Assembly: GCF_014843825.1 (NCBI RefSeq)
Contig: NZ_JHQR01000173.1
Span: forward strand, 1-64,000
Direction: 5' to 3'
Origin: Mesorhizobium silamurunense
Lineage (GTDB): Bacteria > Pseudomonadota > Alphaproteobacteria > Rhizobiales > Rhizobiaceae
DNA: 64,000 bases
Positions 61,728-64,000 of this stretch are shown one piece after another. Each line of letters begins with the position of its first letter. Position 1 is the stretch's first letter. The notes under the pieces were generated by a model. The model was not told where the DNA came from and ran no database searches. It was given only the letters and a program-made list of their open reading frames with translations. A program made the position numbers and the translations under genes.

Positions 61728-62517
61728 ATGGCCAGCCAAAAAATCGACGCCGCAACGATTGCCGACTACCAGCGCGATGGCGCGGTCTGCATCCGCGGCG
61801 CGTTCAGGGACTGGGTCGATGTCATCGCCGACGGCATCGAGCGCAACATGCAAAACCGCAGCGCCACCGCCTCCGACATCGCCAACGGCAAGGGCAGCTT
61901 CTTCGACGACTATTGCAACTGGGAGCGCATCCCGGAATTCGTCAGGATCGTACGGGAATCGCCCGCCGCTGAACTGGCGGCCGCCGTCATGCAGTCGCGC
62001 AGCGCGCAGTTCTTCCACGACCATGGTCAAGGAGCCCGGAACGCAGAAACCGACGCCATGGCACCAGGACATCCCCTACTATTTCGTCGACGGCAGTCAG
62101 ACGGTGAGCTTCTGGATCCCGATCGATCCGGTGAAGGAGGCGACGCTTCGGCTGATCGCCGGCTCCCACAAGTGGGACAAGATGGTCCTGCCGGTGCGCT
62201 GGCTGAATGACAGCAATTTCTATGCCGACGAGGGCGACTACCTGCCGGTGCCCGATCCCGACAACGACCCGTCGATGAAAGTCCTCGAATGGGAGATGGA
62301 GCCCGGCGATGCCATCCTGTTCGATTTCCGCACCGCCCATGGCGCGCGCGGCAACATGACCTCGGCCCGGCGCCGGGCGCTGTCGCTGCGCTGGGTCGGC
62401 GACGACGCGCATTATGTCGAGCGTCCGGGCCGCACCTCGCCGCCCTATCCGGGCCACGACATGAAGCCCGGCCAGAAACTGCGCGAGGACTGGTTCCCCA
62501 TCGTTTTCCAGAGCTGA
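61728..62517 (+). pseudogene. Phytanoyl-CoA dioxygenase family gene, frameshifted
   Basis: The first half reads in one frame (ASQKIDAATIADYQRDGAVC, FFDDYCNWERIPEFVRIVRE, SAQFFHDH) and the rest in the +1 frame (VKEPGTQKPTPWHQDIPYYF, FDFRTAHGARGNM). The break is near 62024, where CATG is followed directly by GTCAAGGAG. A loss of two bases (or 3n+2) would explain it. Iron ligands HxD (WHQD) and the distal H (AHGARGN) are intact downstream. It could be a recent mutation or a sequencing error. A LysR gene lies divergently upstream. Confidence 0.85.
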
Positions 62518-62692
62518 GGCGTTTTCCGGGGGACTGATCGGCCGGACCACCTCGCCAGGCTCGACCTTGTCTCATCTCTTCTTGATGAGGGCCATGTTCC
62601 CGTGCGCAATTGCCGCCAAATTGCCAACACGCCTTGACCCGTCGCCCGCGGACCAATAGCGGGTTCAGGGAGACGATCAGCAAGAGGTGGCC

Positions 62693-63973
62693 ATGAACGT
62701 TCTTCTTCTCGGCTCGGGCGGCCGCGAACATGCGCTTGGCTGGAAGATGTCCGCCTCGCCGCTGCTGACGAAGCTCTATGCCTCGCCCGGCAATCCCGGC
62801 TTCGGCCGCGTTGCCGAACTGGTCAAGCTCGACATTTCCGACCATTCCGCCGTGGCTGCCTTCTGCCAGGAGAAGAAGATCGACCTCGTCGTGGTCGGTC
62901 CGGAAGCCCCGTTGGTGGCCGGCATCGCCGACGACCTGCGCGCCTGGGGTATCCGCGTCTTCGGTCCGTCCAAGGCGGCGGCGCGGCTCGAAGGCTCGAA
63001 AGGCTTCACCAAGGACCTCTGCGCGAAATTCAACATCCCGACCGCCGCCTATGGCCGCTTCAGCGATCTCGTCTCGGCGAAGGCCTATGTTGAGAAGACG
63101 GGCGCGCCGATCGTCATCAAGGCCGACGGGCTTGCCGCCGGCAAGGGCGTCACCATCGCCATGACGCTGGAGGAGGCGCTGGCCGCGCTCGAGGCCTGTT
63201 TCGACGGCGCTTTTGGCGCCGCCGGTGCCGAGGTGGTCGTCGAGGAATATCTGACCGGCGAGGAGGCGAGCTTCTTCTGCCTGTGCGACGGCGCCACGGC
63301 ACTGCCCTTCGGCACCGCGCAGGACCACAAGCGCGTCGGCGACGGCGATACCGGCCCGAACACCGGCGGCATGGGCGCCTATTCGCCGGCGCCGGTGATG
63401 ACGCCCGAAATGACCGAGCGAAGCATGCGCGAGATCATCGAGCCGACCATGCGCGGCATGGCCAATCTCGGCTCGCCTTTCGCCGGCATTCTCTTCGCCG
63501 GGCTGATGATCACCGATCAAGGCCCGAAGCTCATCGAATACAACACCCGCTTCGGCGATCCCGAATGCCAGGTGCTGATGATGCGGCTGAAGGACGACCT
63601 GCTCGTGCTCCTCAACGCCGCCGTCGACGGCCAGCTCGCGCACATGTCGGCGCGCTGGAGCGACAAGGCGGCGCTCACCGTGGTGATGGCGGCGAGGGGC
63701 TATCCCGGCACGCCGGAAAAGGGCTCGGTCATCCGCGGCTTGGAGGAGGCCGCGAGCGAAGGCGCCGAGATATTCCATGCCGGCACCGCCATCAACGGCG
63801 GCGCGCTGGTCGCCAATGGCGGCCGCGTGCTCAACGTCACAGCAACCGGCGCCACAGTCGGGGAGGCGCAGAAGAAGGCCTATGCGGCGGTCGACCGTAT
63901 CGACTGGCCGCAGGGCTTCTGCCGCCGCGACATCGGCTGGCGCGCCGTCGAGCGCGAGAAGGCTGGCGCCTGA
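62693..63973 (+). CDS. purD: Phosphoribosylamine-glycine ligase
   Basis: A 426-residue ATP-grasp enzyme, the second step of purine synthesis. The start [20 protein letters not shown] is classic; [40 protein letters not shown] and [18 protein letters not shown] follow, with [10 protein letters not shown] near residue 285. ATG 62693 has GAGG 5 nt upstream. A possible promoter TTGACC, 17 bp, TAGCGG is at 62634-62662. Confidence 0.97.
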   Translation: MNVLLLGSGGREHALGWKMSASPLLTKLYASPGNPGFGRVAELVKLDISDHSAVAAFCQEKKIDLVVVGPEAPLVAGIADDLRAWGIRVFGPSKAAARLEGSKGFTKDLCAKFNIPTAAYGRFSDLVSAKAYVEKTGAPIVIKADGLAAGKGVTIAMTLEEALAALEACFDGAFGAAGAEVVVEEYLTGEEASFFCLCDGATALPFGTAQDHKRVGDGDTGPNTGGMGAYSPAPVMTPEMTERSMREIIEPTMRGMANLGSPFAGILFAGLMITDQGPKLIEYNTRFGDPECQVLMMRLKDDLLVLLNAAVDGQLAHMSARWSDKAALTVVMAARGYPGTPEKGSVIRGLEEAASEGAEIFHAGTAINGGALVANGGRVLNVTATGATVGEAQKKAYAAVDRIDWPQGFCRRDIGWRAVEREKAGA

Positions 63974-64000
63974 TCAGGCAGCCGCGCTTTTGCGGCCGCT

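Overview
This is a 64 kb stretch of GC-rich, densely coding chromosome from an alphaproteobacterium of the order Rhizobiales, most like Mesorhizobium or a close relative. This assignment is inferred from gene content and order, not from a database match. The pointers are atpI-atpB-atpE-atpF'-atpF encoding a split b/b' ATP synthase, a BacA/SbmA peptide transporter, a BioR-BioY biotin locus, a single-subunit polyprenyl diphosphate synthase, glyQ/glyS, frequent GTG and TTG starts, and several families of short palindromic intergenic repeats typical of rhizobia. No tRNA, rRNA, CRISPR array, prophage or insertion sequence was seen.

Layout. 1-3441 (minus): a catabolic operon with a GntR/FCD regulator under a perfect palindromic operator, two different enolase-superfamily enzymes and the start of a peptide-type ABC binding protein. 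3480-8965: an RND efflux operon (small leader protein, pump, adaptor) divergent from a TetR regulator, with two identical operator half-site pairs between them. 9097-9212 (minus): a small RNA, not a protein gene, that shows three anti-Shine-Dalgarno loops exactly 39 nt apart. 9343-14680 (minus): a sugar ABC importer, a LacI regulator and a XylX-type 2-keto-3-deoxy-sugar-acid dehydratase, suggesting import and non-phosphorylative oxidation of a sugar. 14841-20508 (plus): a decayed polyamine-type permease, its intact partner, a gamma-glutamyltransferase, an oxalate-CoA-ligase-like enzyme and a ketopantoate-reductase-like enzyme. 20629-28312: mixed single genes, including an M29 peptidase, regulators, an MFS transporter and bacA. 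28515-34269: yfgM-like gene and der, a LysR/MFS pair and a cell-wall hydrolase.

34450-37261 is the ATP synthase Fo operon with a good sigma-70-type promoter and a terminator. 37335-45532 holds rnhB, a PA0069-type radical SAM gene, a small glycosyltransferase, a PhyH-like dioxygenase, moaB-ispE and an S49 peptidase, then a methyltransferase and a DUF2007 gene. 45695-50723 holds ispB, then bioR and bioY, each with a TTATCTATAA BioR box, a DUF1284 gene and a large TPR lipoprotein-like or exported protein. 51372-54870 is glyQ/glyS. 55008-59679 contains a composite palindrome, a hyperacidic small protein, an exported Ala/Pro-rich protein whose signal region is built partly from a dispersed repeat, a Sua5/TsaC gene and an FAD-linked oxidase. 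59691-63973 holds ubiA, a LysR gene divergent from a frameshifted PhyH gene, and purD.

The most unusual signals are the triple anti-SD small RNA at 9097-9212, the palindromic repeat recruited into a coding sequence at 56057-56112, the apparently leaderless BioR-autoregulated bioR gene, the lack of any standard start codon for ispE, and two broken genes (14841-15545 and 61728-62517).
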